DNA of 40,284 nt from an uncultured Faecalibacterium sp. (GTDB lineage Bacteria > Bacillota > Clostridia > Oscillospirales > Ruminococcaceae): the NCBI GenBank assembly GCA_934526125.1, contig CAKSZU010000010.1, positions 1 to 40,284 of the forward strand. The letters run 5' to 3'. Positions 25,074 to 34,362 of the stretch are shown here, piece by piece; within the stretch, counting starts at the first letter, position 1, and every line of letters starts with the position of its first letter. Below the pieces are notes generated by a model, which made no database searches, had not been told where the DNA came from, and worked only from the letters and a program-made list of their open reading frames with translations. A program made the position numbers and the translations under genes.

Positions 25074-25102
25074 ATTATATCACACCACTTATTTGAACGC
25101 AA
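25074..25102 (-). promoter_or_regulatory. Promoter of the penicillin-binding protein gene
   Basis: On the minus strand TTGCGT (25102-25097) and TATAAT (25079-25074) are 17 bases apart. The predicted transcript reads through repeat copy A before reaching the ATG at 24890, giving a leader of about 175 bases. Confidence 0.75.
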
Positions 25103-25132
25103 CTTTTGCTTAATCCAGATAATTTTTTCAAA

Positions 25133-25176
25133 CAAAAAGGAGGCGGAGCCTCCCGGATGGGAAAGCTCCGCCTCCT
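25133..25176 (-). terminator. groEL terminator
   Basis: AGGAGGCGGAGC (25138-25149) and GCTCCGCCTCCT (25165-25176) form a perfect 12-bp stem, followed on the minus strand by a TTTTTG tract. It lies about 40 bases after the groEL stop. Confidence 0.92.
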
Positions 25177-25214
25177 GCGACGGATTGATTCGGTTTTCAG
25201 GGAACCGGTACGGC

Positions 25215-26873
<1,659 letters not shown>

Positions 26874-26914
26874 TTATAAAGCTCAGTTTTCTGTGATTTC
26901 AGAGGGGGAGACGT

Positions 26915-27202
26915 TCAGTCCTCGACGACTGCCAGGATATCGCCCTGACGGACGATGGTGCACTCTTCGCCGTCCACCTTGACTTCGGTGCCGGAGTACT
27001 TGCTGGTGAGGACCTTGTCGCCGACCTTGACGGTCATCTTGACTTCCTTGCCGTCCACAACGCCGCCGGGGCCGACAGCGATGACCTCAGCCACCTGGGG
27101 CTTTTCCTTGGCGCTGCCGGTCAGGATCAGACCGCCCTTGGTGGTCTCCTCAACTTCAACGGCTTTGATGACAACACGGTCTGCAAGAGGAATGATCTTC
27201 AT
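26915..27202 (-). CDS. groS: Co-chaperonin GroES
   Basis: The 95-residue GroES starts MKIIPLADRVVIKAVE and contains the mobile loop TTKGGLILTGSAKEKPQ, the VGPG turn and the closing GDILAVVED. It caps the GroEL ring. It is first in the groESL operon. The promoter and a perfect CIRCE operator lie about 80 to 140 bases upstream, so the operon is probably repressed by HrcA and induced by heat or misfolded protein. AGGAGGG lies just before the start. Confidence 0.99.
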   Translation of the reverse strand: MKIIPLADRVVIKAVEVEETTKGGLILTGSAKEKPQVAEVIAVGPGGVVDGKEVKMTVKVGDKVLTSKYSGTEVKVDGEECTIVRQGDILAVVED

Positions 27203-27282
27203 AGTTCTTGCCCTCCTATAATAAAATTATAATGAAAAACTTTTTGGCACCGGCGGAGCTTATCTGCTTGCTGCCGGTTTGT

Positions 27283-27309
27283 TTAGCACTCTTTTTCTCT
27301 GAGTGCTAA
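27283..27309 (-). promoter_or_regulatory. CIRCE operator of groESL
   Basis: TTAGCACTC-N9-GAGTGCTAA is an exact match to the HrcA-binding CIRCE consensus. It sits immediately downstream of the -10 box, where repressor binding would block transcription. Confidence 0.98.
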
Positions 27310-27313
27310 GTGT

Positions 27314-27342
27314 ATTGTACTCATCTCTGGGGCAAAAATCAA
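27314..27342 (-). promoter_or_regulatory. groESL promoter
   Basis: On the minus strand TTGATT (27342-27337) and TACAAT (27319-27314) are 17 bases apart, with the CIRCE element starting five bases downstream of the -10. Confidence 0.85.
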
Positions 27343-27380
27343 GAGTTTGGGCAAACTTTTTTTGTTAAGAATTTATGACA

Positions 27381-27414
27381 GAAAAGCGGCCCCCGTTTGC
27401 GGGAGCCGCTTTTC
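27381..27414 (-). terminator. Terminator after the lipid-kinase gene
   Basis: GAAAAGCGGC and GCCGCTTTTC flank a CCCG/CGGG inner stem in a near-perfect hairpin. It abuts the stop codon of the minus-strand gene ending at 27415, with the T-run formed by the 3' arm itself. Confidence 0.82.
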
Positions 27415-28395
27415 TCATACACACGCATGTTTTTTCACAAATCGCTCATAGGCCGGCTTCGGCAGGAGGATCCTGCCCGCCTGGGGGATCAGCTGTGCTT
27501 CCACCCGTTCGCAGGGGGCGCACTCCCCGTCCGCAGTGGCGATCACCGGGCCCCGGCCGTCTGCCGGGCAAAGGGTGACGCGCTTTGCCCGCCGGTGGAT
27601 GAAGTAAGGTTCTGCTTCCTTCGTCAGGTGGCCGTCCACGAAATGGCCGCCCTTCTTGTACACGCCCAGAAGCTTTGCAATGGTCAGCCGCCCGACCTTG
27701 CGGACGATGAACACATCCAGCCAGCCGTCGGCGGGGTCGGCCTCCGGGGCGGCCAGAAAACCGCCCCCGTAGGCCTTGCCGTTGCAGATGGCGCACATCA
27801 GGCAGTCCACCGTCAAAGTCTCCTCGTCGATGGTAAATGTCAGCTTCCGCCCGATATGCCCGCAGATCTGCTCCACGATGGAAAGCAGGTAGGACACCTC
27901 GCCCCCGCAGAAGGGGATGCGGCGGAACTTCGGGATGCCGTAGGCCACCTGCGCATCCAGCCCCGCCGCGCAAATCGTTGCGGACAGGCCGAGACTGGTC
28001 TCCAGCAGGTCGATGGTCACTTCCCCGCCCGCCAGCTGGGCATCCAGATCGGAGAATTCTTCCTTTGTGCCGTAAGTGCGCAGGAAGTCGTTTCCGCTGC
28101 CATAGGGCAGACAGCCCACAGCCGCCTCCGCAAAGCCCTGCACCCCGGTCATGGCTTCTATAAAGGTGCCGTCCCCTCCGGCGGTCCAGATGTGCAGGGG
28201 GGCACCGTCCCGGGCCGCCTTTTCCGCCGCCGCACGGGCCAGCTCCCGGGCATGGCCTGCATATTCCGTGACATGGATCTCATACTCCGACCCGTCCCAT
28301 CCGGCCCGGGCGGCCGCTGCCCGGATCTCTGGAATGAGCCGTGTCGTGCAGTCCTCTTTGCCTGCGGCAGGATTCAGTAAAAACAGATTCCCCAT
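27415..28395 (-). CDS. Diacylglycerol/sphingosine-kinase-family lipid kinase
   Basis: The 326-residue protein belongs to the DagK/YegS family of soluble lipid kinases. It starts with FLLNPAAGK, then the nucleotide-binding TAGGDGTFIEAMTGV and LPYGSGNDFLRTYG. ADGECAPCE occurs near the C-terminus, where family members have a DGE motif. In Gram-positive bacteria DagK-type enzymes rephosphorylate diacylglycerol; the substrate here is not proven. AAGGAGG precedes the ATG, and a good promoter lies upstream (28428-28456). Confidence 0.9.
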   Translation of the reverse strand: MGNLFLLNPAAGKEDCTTRLIPEIRAAAARAGWDGSEYEIHVTEYAGHARELARAAAEKAARDGAPLHIWTAGGDGTFIEAMTGVQGFAEAAVGCLPYGSGNDFLRTYGTKEEFSDLDAQLAGGEVTIDLLETSLGLSATICAAGLDAQVAYGIPKFRRIPFCGGEVSYLLSIVEQICGHIGRKLTFTIDEETLTVDCLMCAICNGKAYGGGFLAAPEADPADGWLDVFIVRKVGRLTIAKLLGVYKKGGHFVDGHLTKEAEPYFIHRRAKRVTLCPADGRGPVIATADGECAPCERVEAQLIPQAGRILLPKPAYERFVKKHACV

Positions 28396-28427
28396 GATGT
28401 CCTCCTTGCGGCGTATTCGTTGATCCT

Positions 28428-28456
28428 ATCATAAACGAAAACGCTGCAGGATGCAA
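28428..28456 (-). promoter_or_regulatory. Promoter of the lipid-kinase gene
   Basis: On the minus strand TTGCAT (28456-28451) and TATGAT (28433-28428) are 17 bases apart in the short gap after the clp gene. Confidence 0.7.
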
Positions 28457-28468
28457 GAGGGGACTCGC

Positions 28469-30772
28469 TCAGACACTGGAAACGACATTGTTTTCTTCGA
28501 CCAGCGTCACCTTCCCGTCTGCGGTGCAGTCTGCTGTCCAGTGCTGGCCTGCCTGCGCAGTGCCGGAGGCGACGCAGTCGGCAAGGGCCTGTTCTACGGC
28601 GCGGTCCACCTGCCGCCGCAGTTCCCGGGCACCGTAGGGCGAGCGGGCGCGGGCCGCCAGCGCCGCCCCCACCCGGGGCGTGTGGCTCAGCTGATAGCCG
28701 CTGCGGGCCGCTCGCTCTTCCAACTGCCCCAACAGCTTTTCGGCAATGGCGCAGAGACTCTCCTCTGCCAGCGGGCGGAACACGATGGTCTCGTCCAGCC
28801 GCCCCATCAGCTCGGGCCGGAACCACTTTTTCGCCTCCTCCACAGCCTGCTCCGCCTGCTTTTCAAACAGGGCTTCGCTGCCCGCCGCAAACCCCAGCGG
28901 TGCGCTCTGCCCGGCCAGAAACCGGGCCCCCAGGTTGGAGGTCAGCAGGACGATGGTGTTCCGGAAATCCGCCTTCCGGCCCATGGCATCGGTCAGGCAG
29001 CCATCTTCGAGGATCTGCAGCAGGATGTTCTGGATGTCCGGATGCGCCTTCTCGATCTCATCGAACAGCACCACGCTGTAAGGACGGCGGCGGACTGCCT
29101 CGGTGAGCTGCCCGCCCTCATCGTGTCCCAGATAGCCCGGAGGGGCACCCAGAAGCCGGGCCGTGGTGTGGGGCTCCTGATACTCCGACATATCGAACCG
29201 GAGCAGGGCTTTCTCGCTGCCGAACCAGCTGACGGCCAGCGCCCGGGCCAGAGCCGTCTTGCCCACGCCGGTAGGACCCAGAAACAGCATGGCCCCCATG
29301 GGGCGGCCCGGCTCCCCCAGCCCGGTGCGGCTGCGGCGGATGGCACCGGCCACAGCCGCCACGGCCCTCTGCTGGCCCACGATCTCCGCATTGAGCCGTT
29401 CTTCCAGTTTGTCCAGCCGCTCCCGTTCCTTCTCGCCCACCCGCTCGGCGGGTACGCCGCTGGCCTGCGCCACCACCCGGGCGATCTCCTCCCGGGTCAG
29501 GACCGGGTCTGCTGTCCCCTCCCGCTCGGCCCGGATGCGGGCCGCGGCGCAGGCCTCGTCCACCAGGTCGATGGCTTTATCCGGCAGGCAGCGCCCCGGC
29601 AGATACCGCACCGAAAGCTCCACGGCCTCCCGCAGAGTCTCCTGCGGCAGATGCACATGGTGATACCGCTCGTACCGGGGGGCCAGCCCTTCCAGAATAT
29701 CGGCCGCCTGCTGCGGGGTCGGTTCCTCCACCTGCACTCGGCCGAACCGGCGTTCCAGCGCGGCGTCCTTCTGGATGTGGGTGCGGAACTCCTGATTGGT
29801 CGTGGCCCCGATGAGCTGCAGCTCACCCCGGGCAAGGACCGGTTTCAGGATGCTGGCGGCATCGATAGCCCCCTCGGCGGCACCGGCCCCCACGATGGTG
29901 TGAAACTCGTCCACAAACAGAATGGCCGTGCCGTCCCGCACCAGTTCTTCCAGAAGATTCTTGAACCGCTCCTCAAAGTCGCCACGGTATTTGGTACCTG
30001 CCACAAGGCTGGCCATATCCAGCGCCAGCAGCCGCCGGTTCATCAGCATCCGGGGCACCCGGCCCTCGGCGATGCGCTGGGCCAGCCCTTCGGCCAGCGC
30101 CGTCTTGCCCACGCCGGGCTCCCCCACCAGACAGGGGTTGTTCTTCTGGCGGCGGCAGAGGATCTCCACCATCCGGTCCAGCTCTGCGTCCCGGCAGAAC
30201 ACCGGGTCCAGTCCGCCGTCCGCCGCGCGGCGGGTCAGGTCGCGGCAGTATTTGTCGCTGGCGCGGCTGCCCCGGGGCATGGCCGACGCCCGGGGCTGGC
30301 CCGGCAGGATGAATTGTCCCGAGAGCTGGCGGCACTCCCGCACTGCCTCCGTCAGCTGGACCCCCATAGAGGCCAGCATCACCCCCGCCGTGCAGTCGGT
30401 GTCTTCCAGCATGGCGCAGAGCAGATGCTCCGGCTCCGCCCGGGACTGGTGAGCGTTCTGGGCCCCGATCAGGGCATAGTCCATGGCGCGGCGCAGCTCC
30501 GGTGCCACCGCGTGACGGTCCAAATGCCGGGCCGGGCCGCTGCGGCTTCCGGCCAGCTGGCGGCGGACGGCCGGTTCCGTGATGTTTTTCCCTTCCAGAA
30601 ACCGCCCCGCCGGGCCCCGGTCATTCTGAAGCATGGCCAGAAGCAGGTGCCCTGTGTCCGCTTTCGTGCAGCCCATGCTGCCCGCCAGCTCCACGGCCTC
30701 GTCCAGCAGAAGCCCTGCCTCCCGTGAAAATCCCTTGTGCCTGCCCATCCCGAATGCTTCCCAAATGCCCAT
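28469..30772 (-). CDS. clpC: Clp AAA+ unfoldase, ClpC/ClpA type with a short middle region
   Basis: The 767-residue HSP100 ATPase has an N-terminal double Clp-N repeat (residues ~1-150). AAA1 has Walker [11 protein letters not shown] and Walker [13 protein letters not shown]2 has Walker [11 protein letters not shown] and Walker [14 protein letters not shown]. An L-G-F loop in SAPLGFAAG is the expected ClpP contact, so it should feed the ClpP protease. The coiled-coil middle domain of typical ClpC, inserted near the end of AAA1 after DLVDEA, is nearly absent, as in ClpA. Regulation by MecA-type adaptors may differ. AAGGAG precedes the start. The leader contains repeat copy B. Confidence 0.92.
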   Translation of the reverse strand: MGIWEAFGMGRHKGFSREAGLLLDEAVELAGSMGCTKADTGHLLLAMLQNDRGPAGRFLEGKNITEPAVRRQLAGSRSGPARHLDRHAVAPELRRAMDYALIGAQNAHQSRAEPEHLLCAMLEDTDCTAGVMLASMGVQLTEAVRECRQLSGQFILPGQPRASAMPRGSRASDKYCRDLTRRAADGGLDPVFCRDAELDRMVEILCRRQKNNPCLVGEPGVGKTALAEGLAQRIAEGRVPRMLMNRRLLALDMASLVAGTKYRGDFEERFKNLLEELVRDGTAILFVDEFHTIVGAGAAEGAIDAASILKPVLARGELQLIGATTNQEFRTHIQKDAALERRFGRVQVEEPTPQQAADILEGLAPRYERYHHVHLPQETLREAVELSVRYLPGRCLPDKAIDLVDEACAAARIRAEREGTADPVLTREEIARVVAQASGVPAERVGEKERERLDKLEERLNAEIVGQQRAVAAVAGAIRRSRTGLGEPGRPMGAMLFLGPTGVGKTALARALAVSWFGSEKALLRFDMSEYQEPHTTARLLGAPPGYLGHDEGGQLTEAVRRRPYSVVLFDEIEKAHPDIQNILLQILEDGCLTDAMGRKADFRNTIVLLTSNLGARFLAGQSAPLGFAAGSEALFEKQAEQAVEEAKKWFRPELMGRLDETIVFRPLAEESLCAIAEKLLGQLEERAARSGYQLSHTPRVGAALAARARSPYGARELRRQVDRAVEQALADCVASGTAQAGQHWTADCTADGKVTLVEENNVVSSV

Positions 30773-30791
30773 GGTGTACTCCTTGCTGTTT

Positions 30792-30882
30792 TATGGCAAA
30801 CCAGCTTTTTCTGCAGCAACAACGCTGGTCTGCATATCGCAGATATGCTGTTGCAGCTGCGCTGATCTCCAGCCCTGCGATA
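30792..30882 (-). repeat. MITE-like hairpin element, copy B (91 bp, diverged)
   Basis: Read on the minus strand it starts TATCGCA (30882-30876) and ends TTTGCCATA (30792). It keeps GCATATC-TGC-GATATGC exactly. The long 3' stem is changed in a compensatory way (GACCAGC pairing with GCTGGTT instead of AACCAAC with GTTGGTT). The small 5' hairpin is CTG/CAG instead of CTA/TAG. It fills nearly the whole leader of the clp gene, between a TATACT box (30901-30896) and the ribosome site. Confidence 0.85.
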
Positions 30883-30956
30883 GATCGCTCAGCAGAAGTA
30901 TAGGCCCGGTGTGCGCAAAAAAATCAGCGGTTTGTGGAAGAAGAGAGAAAGTCAAA

Positions 30957-30994
30957 CAAAAACCGCCCTGCCATGCAGCGCACAGCAGAGCGGT
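30957..30994 (-). terminator. Terminator after the TSCPD gene
   Basis: ACCGCCCTGC (30962-30971) and GCAGAGCGGT (30985-30994) pair with one mismatch, and a TTTTTG tract follows on the minus strand. Confidence 0.85.
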
Positions 30995-31008
30995 CTGGCC
31001 GGATCTTC

Positions 31009-31269
31009 TTACAGTTCCTCCAGTGCCTTCTTCAGGTTCTTGGCGATCTGGTCCGGGCAGCTGGTGGGGCGGGGGCCGCAGGTGGTGCCCTCCATCCGGG
31101 CGATGGCGTCCTCGGCCTTCATGCCCTTCAGCAGGCGACTGATGCCCTTCAGGTTGCCGTTGCAGCCGCCGATGACCTCCACGGACTCAATGGTGTGATC
31201 CTCGTTCAGGACGATGTTGGTCTGCTTGGAGCAGGTCCCCACGTTGGGAAAGCTGAAAGATTTGCTCAT
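31009..31269 (-). CDS. TSCPD-domain protein (TIGR03905-type)
   Basis: The 86-residue small protein contains the TSCPD domain, with four conserved Cys blocks: GTCSKQ, GGCNGN, TTCGPRP and TSCPDQIA. TSCPD domains also occur at the C-terminus of some ribonucleotide reductases and are thought to bind metal; the stand-alone form has no known function. The start at 31269 follows AGAGGT and fits the promoter at 31301-31329. A longer frame to 31353 would begin upstream of that promoter and is rejected. Confidence 0.88.
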   Translation of the reverse strand: MSKSFSFPNVGTCSKQTNIVLNEDHTIESVEVIGGCNGNLKGISRLLKGMKAEDAIARMEGTTCGPRPTSCPDQIAKNLKKALEEL

Positions 31270-31300
31270 AGGAAATACCTCTCTTTTTCGACTTTCCTGC

Positions 31301-31329
31301 ATTATACTATACTTTTCGCCTTCCTGCAA
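31301..31329 (-). promoter_or_regulatory. Promoter of the TSCPD gene
   Basis: On the minus strand TTGCAG (31329-31324) and a perfect TATAAT (31306-31301) are 17 bases apart. Confidence 0.8.
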
Positions 31330-31357
31330 GGGCTGCGAAGATGGGCAGGGCACTCGT

Positions 31358-32140
31358 TTACCCCAGTGCGACGTCCAGCATCATCATGACGCTGAAGCCC
31401 ACTGCAAAGAAGAGGGTGCCGAGGTTCGAGTGTCTGCCCTGGGACATTTCGGGGATCAGCTCCTCCACCACCACATAGAGCATCGCACCGGCGGCAAAGC
31501 TGAGCAGATACGGCAGAGCCGGGACGATCAGCTGCGCCGCCATGATCGTCAGCACCGCACCGATGGGTTCCACCACGCCCGAAAGCACACCGCCCACGAA
31601 TGCTTTTCCCTTCTGCTCACCCTCAGCCCGGAGCGGCATGGAGATGATGGCCCCCTCCGGGAAATTCTGGATCGCGATGCCCAGCGACAGCGCCATGGCC
31701 CCGGCGGCGGTGATCTGCGCACTGCCGGAAAGATACCCGGCATAGACCACGCCCACTGCCATGCCCTCCGGGATGTTGTGGAGGGTCACAGCCAGCACCA
31801 TCATCGTAGTCCGGGCCAGCTGGCTTCTGGGGCCCTCCACCTGTCCGCTTTTGACGTGCAGGTGCGGGATGATATGATCCAGCAGAAGCAGGAACAGAAC
31901 GCCGATCCAGAAGCCCAGAAAGGCGGGCAGGAAGGCCAGCCGCCCCATTCCGGCCGACTGCTCAATGGCCGGGATCAGAAGGCTCCACACCGAGGCCGCC
32001 ACCATCACCCCGGCCGCGAACCCGGTCAGAGAGCGCTGTACCAGGTCGCTGAGGGTGTTTTTCATAAAGAATACGCAGGCTGCGCCCAGCGTTGTTCCAA
32101 GGAACGGGATCAGGATCCCGTAAAAAGTCTGTGTCCTCAT
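31358..32140 (-). CDS. ZIP-family divalent metal transporter
   Basis: The 260-residue membrane protein has about eight hydrophobic segments and both metal-site motifs of ZIP transporters: HNIPEG in helix four and NFPEG in helix five. It also has the gufA/ZupT-type N-terminus GTTLGAACVFF. It probably imports zinc or another divalent metal; cobalt is possible for broad-range members. It has its own promoter inside the LysR remnant. GGAAAGGAA lies rather far (about 14 bases) from the ATG. Confidence 0.93.
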   Translation of the reverse strand: MRTQTFYGILIPFLGTTLGAACVFFMKNTLSDLVQRSLTGFAAGVMVAASVWSLLIPAIEQSAGMGRLAFLPAFLGFWIGVLFLLLLDHIIPHLHVKSGQVEGPRSQLARTTMMVLAVTLHNIPEGMAVGVVYAGYLSGSAQITAAGAMALSLGIAIQNFPEGAIISMPLRAEGEQKGKAFVGGVLSGVVEPIGAVLTIMAAQLIVPALPYLLSFAAGAMLYVVVEELIPEMSQGRHSNLGTLFFAVGFSVMMMLDVALG

Positions 32141-32195
32141 GGTTTTGATCTGTAGTTCCTTTCCGTATGGTTAGTTATTTCAAACCCACGCCAAC

Positions 32196-32224
32196 AGGAT
32201 ACGACATTCTGCCGCTTCTGTCAA
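32196..32224 (-). promoter_or_regulatory. Promoter of the ZIP transporter gene
   Basis: On the minus strand a perfect TTGACA (32224-32219) and TATCCT (32201-32196) are 17 bases apart. It marks one edge of the LysR remnant. Confidence 0.75.
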
Positions 32225-32413
32225 GAGGAACACGCCTGCGACATCGCCATCCTCCCCTTTGCGCCCGCCCCGGAGCCTGACCCCGAGGTCCGGGAGTTCT
32301 TCCGGGAAAAGCCCTTTGTCTGCGTCCCGCCTGACCATGAGCTGGCCCGGCGCACTTCTCTGACCTTTGCCGAGATCAACGGCTTCAACTTCCTGCTGGG
32401 CAGCGAGCCGGGG
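32225..32413 (+). pseudogene. Remnant of a LysR-type regulator (effector domain fragment)
   Basis: Plus-strand frame 2 (codons at 32237, 32240 and on) encodes a stretch characteristic of the LysR substrate-binding domain. It reads CDIAILPFAP, then EVREFFREKPFVCVPPDHELA, then LTFAEINGFNFLLGSEPG. This corresponds to the conserved LysR layout of D-L-A-I, hydrophobic strand, H-x-L-A and a late loop. There is no start codon or DNA-binding domain. Upstream the frame loses similarity, and downstream it runs into the thiD promoter. It is therefore a ~60-codon fossil between two divergent genes. Confidence 0.7.
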
Positions 32414-32442
32414 TTGCAAATCCCACCGGACTGTGCTATGCT
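32414..32442 (+). promoter_or_regulatory. thiD promoter
   Basis: TTGCAA (32414-32419) and TATGCT (32437-32442) are 17 bases apart, 25 bases before the thiD start and exactly at the end of the LysR fragment. Confidence 0.7.
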
Positions 32443-32466
32443 GAGACCAAAAAGGGGGCTTTACCT

Positions 32467-33270
32467 ATGATGAAAACTGCTTTGACCATTGCCGGCAGCG
32501 ATTCCAGCGGCGGCGCAGGCATTCAGGCCGATATCAAGACCATGACCGCCAACGGGGTGTTTGCCATGAGCGCCATCACCGCGCTGACCGCCCAGAACAC
32601 CACCGGTGTCACCGGCATTTTTGAGACCACCCCGGAATTTCTGGGTCAGCAGCTGGACGCTGTCTTTACCGACATCCGCCCGGACGCGGTCAAGATCGGG
32701 ATGGTCTCCTCCGCCGGGCTCATCGACGTCATTGCCGCAAAGCTCCGGGAGTACCATGCGGAACACATCGTGGTGGACCCGGTCATGGTCGCCACCTCCG
32801 GTTCCCGGCTGCTGCGGGACGACGCCATGCAGGCCCTGACCGGGAAACTGCTGTCCCTGGCCGAGGTCCTGACCCCCAACATCCCCGAGGCCGAGATCCT
32901 GTCCGGCATGACCATCACGGATGCCGCCGGGATGGAGGCTGCTGCCCGGTACATCAGCGAGACCTACGGCTGCGCTGTGCTGTGCAAGGGCGGCCACAAG
33001 GTCAACGATGCCGACGACCTGCTGTGGCGCAGCGGCACCGGCAAATGGTTCCACGGCAGGCGGATCGACAACCCCAACACCCACGGCACCGGCTGCACCC
33101 TGTCCAGCGCCATTGCCTCCAATCTGGCCAAGGGCTATGATCTGGACACCTCGGTAGAGCGGGCCAAAGCCTATATCTCCGGCGCACTGGCTGCCATGCT
33201 GGACCTGGGCCATGGCTCCGGCCCCATGAACCACATGTTCGCCCTGAAAGGCGAGTTCGTCAGCGGTTGA
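32467..33270 (+). CDS. thiD: Hydroxymethylpyrimidine (phosphate) kinase
   Basis: The 267-residue ribokinase-fold enzyme phosphorylates HMP and HMP-phosphate for thiamine synthesis or salvage. Diagnostic stretches are the N-terminal TIAGSDSSGGAGIQADIKT, the VKIGMVSS motif, VVDPVMVATSGS, LTPNIPEAEIL and the anion-hole/catalytic loop NTHGTGCTLSSAIASNLA. It stands alone here, with no thiE or thiM beside it. Two consecutive ATGs open the frame; the first is used here. Confidence 0.96.
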   Translation: MMKTALTIAGSDSSGGAGIQADIKTMTANGVFAMSAITALTAQNTTGVTGIFETTPEFLGQQLDAVFTDIRPDAVKIGMVSSAGLIDVIAAKLREYHAEHIVVDPVMVATSGSRLLRDDAMQALTGKLLSLAEVLTPNIPEAEILSGMTITDAAGMEAAARYISETYGCAVLCKGGHKVNDADDLLWRSGTGKWFHGRRIDNPNTHGTGCTLSSAIASNLAKGYDLDTSVERAKAYISGALAAMLDLGHGSGPMNHMFALKGEFVSG

Positions 33271-33296
33271 CCCGGCCTTTTCCATAACATTTTCCG

Positions 33297-33330
33297 GCGC
33301 TTCCGTGCTGCGGCACGGGGGCGCTTTTTT
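33297..33330 (+). terminator. thiD terminator
   Basis: CCGTGC/GCACGG and outer GCGC/GCGC pair with small bulges, followed by six T (33325-33330). Confidence 0.85.
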
Positions 33331-33352
33331 CTGCCCGGAAGTCTGCAGCATC

Positions 33353-33381
33353 TTAACAAATATTAAGGCAGAACGTATGCC
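33353..33381 (+). promoter_or_regulatory. Possible promoter of the carbonic anhydrase leader
   Basis: TTAACA (33353-33358) and TATGCC (33376-33381) are 17 bases apart. The -10 is weak. If real, transcription meets a terminator at 33434-33476 before the gene. Confidence 0.4.
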
Positions 33382-33433
33382 TGGTCGCAGGCCTGATCCT
33401 CGGCGTCATCAACTTCTGATTCCCCCTTAAAGC

Positions 33434-33476
33434 TGCCGCCCGGCATTTCCCCTTGCGGGAGGCCGGGCGGCTTTTC
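33434..33476 (+). terminator. Terminator or attenuator upstream of the carbonic anhydrase gene
   Basis: GCCGCCCGGC (33435-33444) and GCCGGGCGGC (33462-33471) form a perfect 10-bp stem followed by TTTT. It lies 43 bases before the next start with no intact gene in front of it. Confidence 0.85.
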
Positions 33477-33518
33477 TGTTTCGACCCGATCCCAAACGAA
33501 TCAAAGGAGGCTGTTCTC

Positions 33519-34094
33519 ATGCAGGAAGAAACTTCGCTCACCACGGCTGCCGATGCCATCTACCGGCTTGCTGCCGGAAACCTGAAATACCTCAACGCCA
33601 TGCGGGGACGCGGCGACATCTCCCGCCGGGTGCGGCTTTCCACCGCTGCCAACGGGCAGTCCCCCTATGCCATCATCGTCACCTGTTCCGACTCCCGGGT
33701 GATCCCCGAACACATCTTCTCGGCCGGGATCGGGGAGCTGTTCGTGATCCGTCTGGCCGGGAACGTCATCGATGACCACCCGCTGGGCAGCATCGAATAC
33801 GCCGCCGGGCATCTGGGCTGCAAGCTGGTGGTGGTGCTGGGCCACACCCATTGCGGTGCCGTGGATGCCGCCATCCATCATCAGCCGGAGGGCTATATCA
33901 AGTACATCACCGACGAGATCAAGAAGGCCATCGGGGACGAGACCGACCCCTACAAGGCCAGCTGTCTGAACGTGCGCCACAGTGTGCGGGAGATCGAGAA
34001 GAGCCTCTGCATCAGCCGCATCGAGGACGAGACCGGCCTGCGGGTCGTGGGTGCCATGTACCACATCGAGGACGACAGTGTGGAGTTCCTTTAA
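33519..34094 (+). CDS. Beta-class carbonic anhydrase
   Basis: The 191-residue zinc enzyme interconverts CO2 and bicarbonate. The metal ligands and the catalytic dyad are in the two hallmark motifs, CSDSRV (Cys, Asp-Arg) and GHTHCGAV (His-x-x-Cys). The strand FVIRLAGNVIDD and SIEYAAGHLGCKLVVVLGH also match. AAAGGAGG lies 9 bases upstream of the ATG at 33519. Earlier in-frame codons fall within the upstream hairpin and are not favoured. It probably supplies bicarbonate or buffers pH. Confidence 0.95.
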   Translation: MQEETSLTTAADAIYRLAAGNLKYLNAMRGRGDISRRVRLSTAANGQSPYAIIVTCSDSRVIPEHIFSAGIGELFVIRLAGNVIDDHPLGSIEYAAGHLGCKLVVVLGHTHCGAVDAAIHHQPEGYIKYITDEIKKAIGDETDPYKASCLNVRHSVREIEKSLCISRIEDETGLRVVGAMYHIEDDSVEFL

Positions 34095-34102
34095 GATCCT
34101 TT

Positions 34103-34291
34103 TATCGCAAGACTAGAAATTAGCACAACAGAAACAGCATATCTGCGATATGCAAACCAACGTTGTTGCTGTTGCATTATCGCAATTTTCAAAAATAGTG
34201 CCTATCAAAACAGCATATTTGCGATATGCAGTTTGCGGATGTTGCTTGTGCATTAAAAACGCAAACTGCTATAAAAAGTTGGTTTGCTATA
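34103..34291 (+). repeat. MITE-like hairpin element, copy C, interrupted by a nested copy
   Basis: Bases 34103-34179 and 34274-34291 together equal copy A (24957-25051) base for base, 95 of 95. The split falls in the loop, after TGCATTA. The inserted piece is another member of the family, flanked by TA on both sides. It lies between convergent genes, right after the carbonic anhydrase stop and before the antiporter terminator. Confidence 0.92.
34178..34273 (+). mobile_element. Nested member of the hairpin family, copy D (96 bp)
   Basis: It starts TATCGCA, ends TGCTATA, and keeps GCATATT-TGC-GATATGC and the loop TGCATTAAAAA. Its 3' stem is GCAGTTTGCG pairing with CGCAAACTGC, wholly different in sequence from copy A but perfectly paired. 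Insertion duplicated TA. No transposase is encoded, so it must have been moved in trans. Confidence 0.88.
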
Positions 34292-34304
34292 AGATTTTGT
34301 ACGA

Positions 34305-34338
34305 GAAAGGGCCCGCCGCAGCAGATGCGGCAGGCCCG
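34305..34338 (-). terminator. Antiporter terminator
   Basis: GGGCC-C-GCCGCA (34309-34320) pairs with TGCGGC-A-GGCCC (34326-34337). On the minus strand it is followed by TTTCTC. Confidence 0.85.
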
Positions 34339-34362
34339 GACGGAAACGTATTTTGAGTATTT

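Noticed and set aside
32180..32419. Small minus-strand frame of 79 codons upstream of the ZIP gene
   Set aside because: It overlaps the ZIP promoter and is the complement of the LysR remnant, which matches a real family on the plus strand.
33377..33430. 17-codon leader peptide starting at 33377
   Set aside because: Its ATG overlaps the putative -10 box and lacks a ribosome site, and it has no run of regulatory codons.
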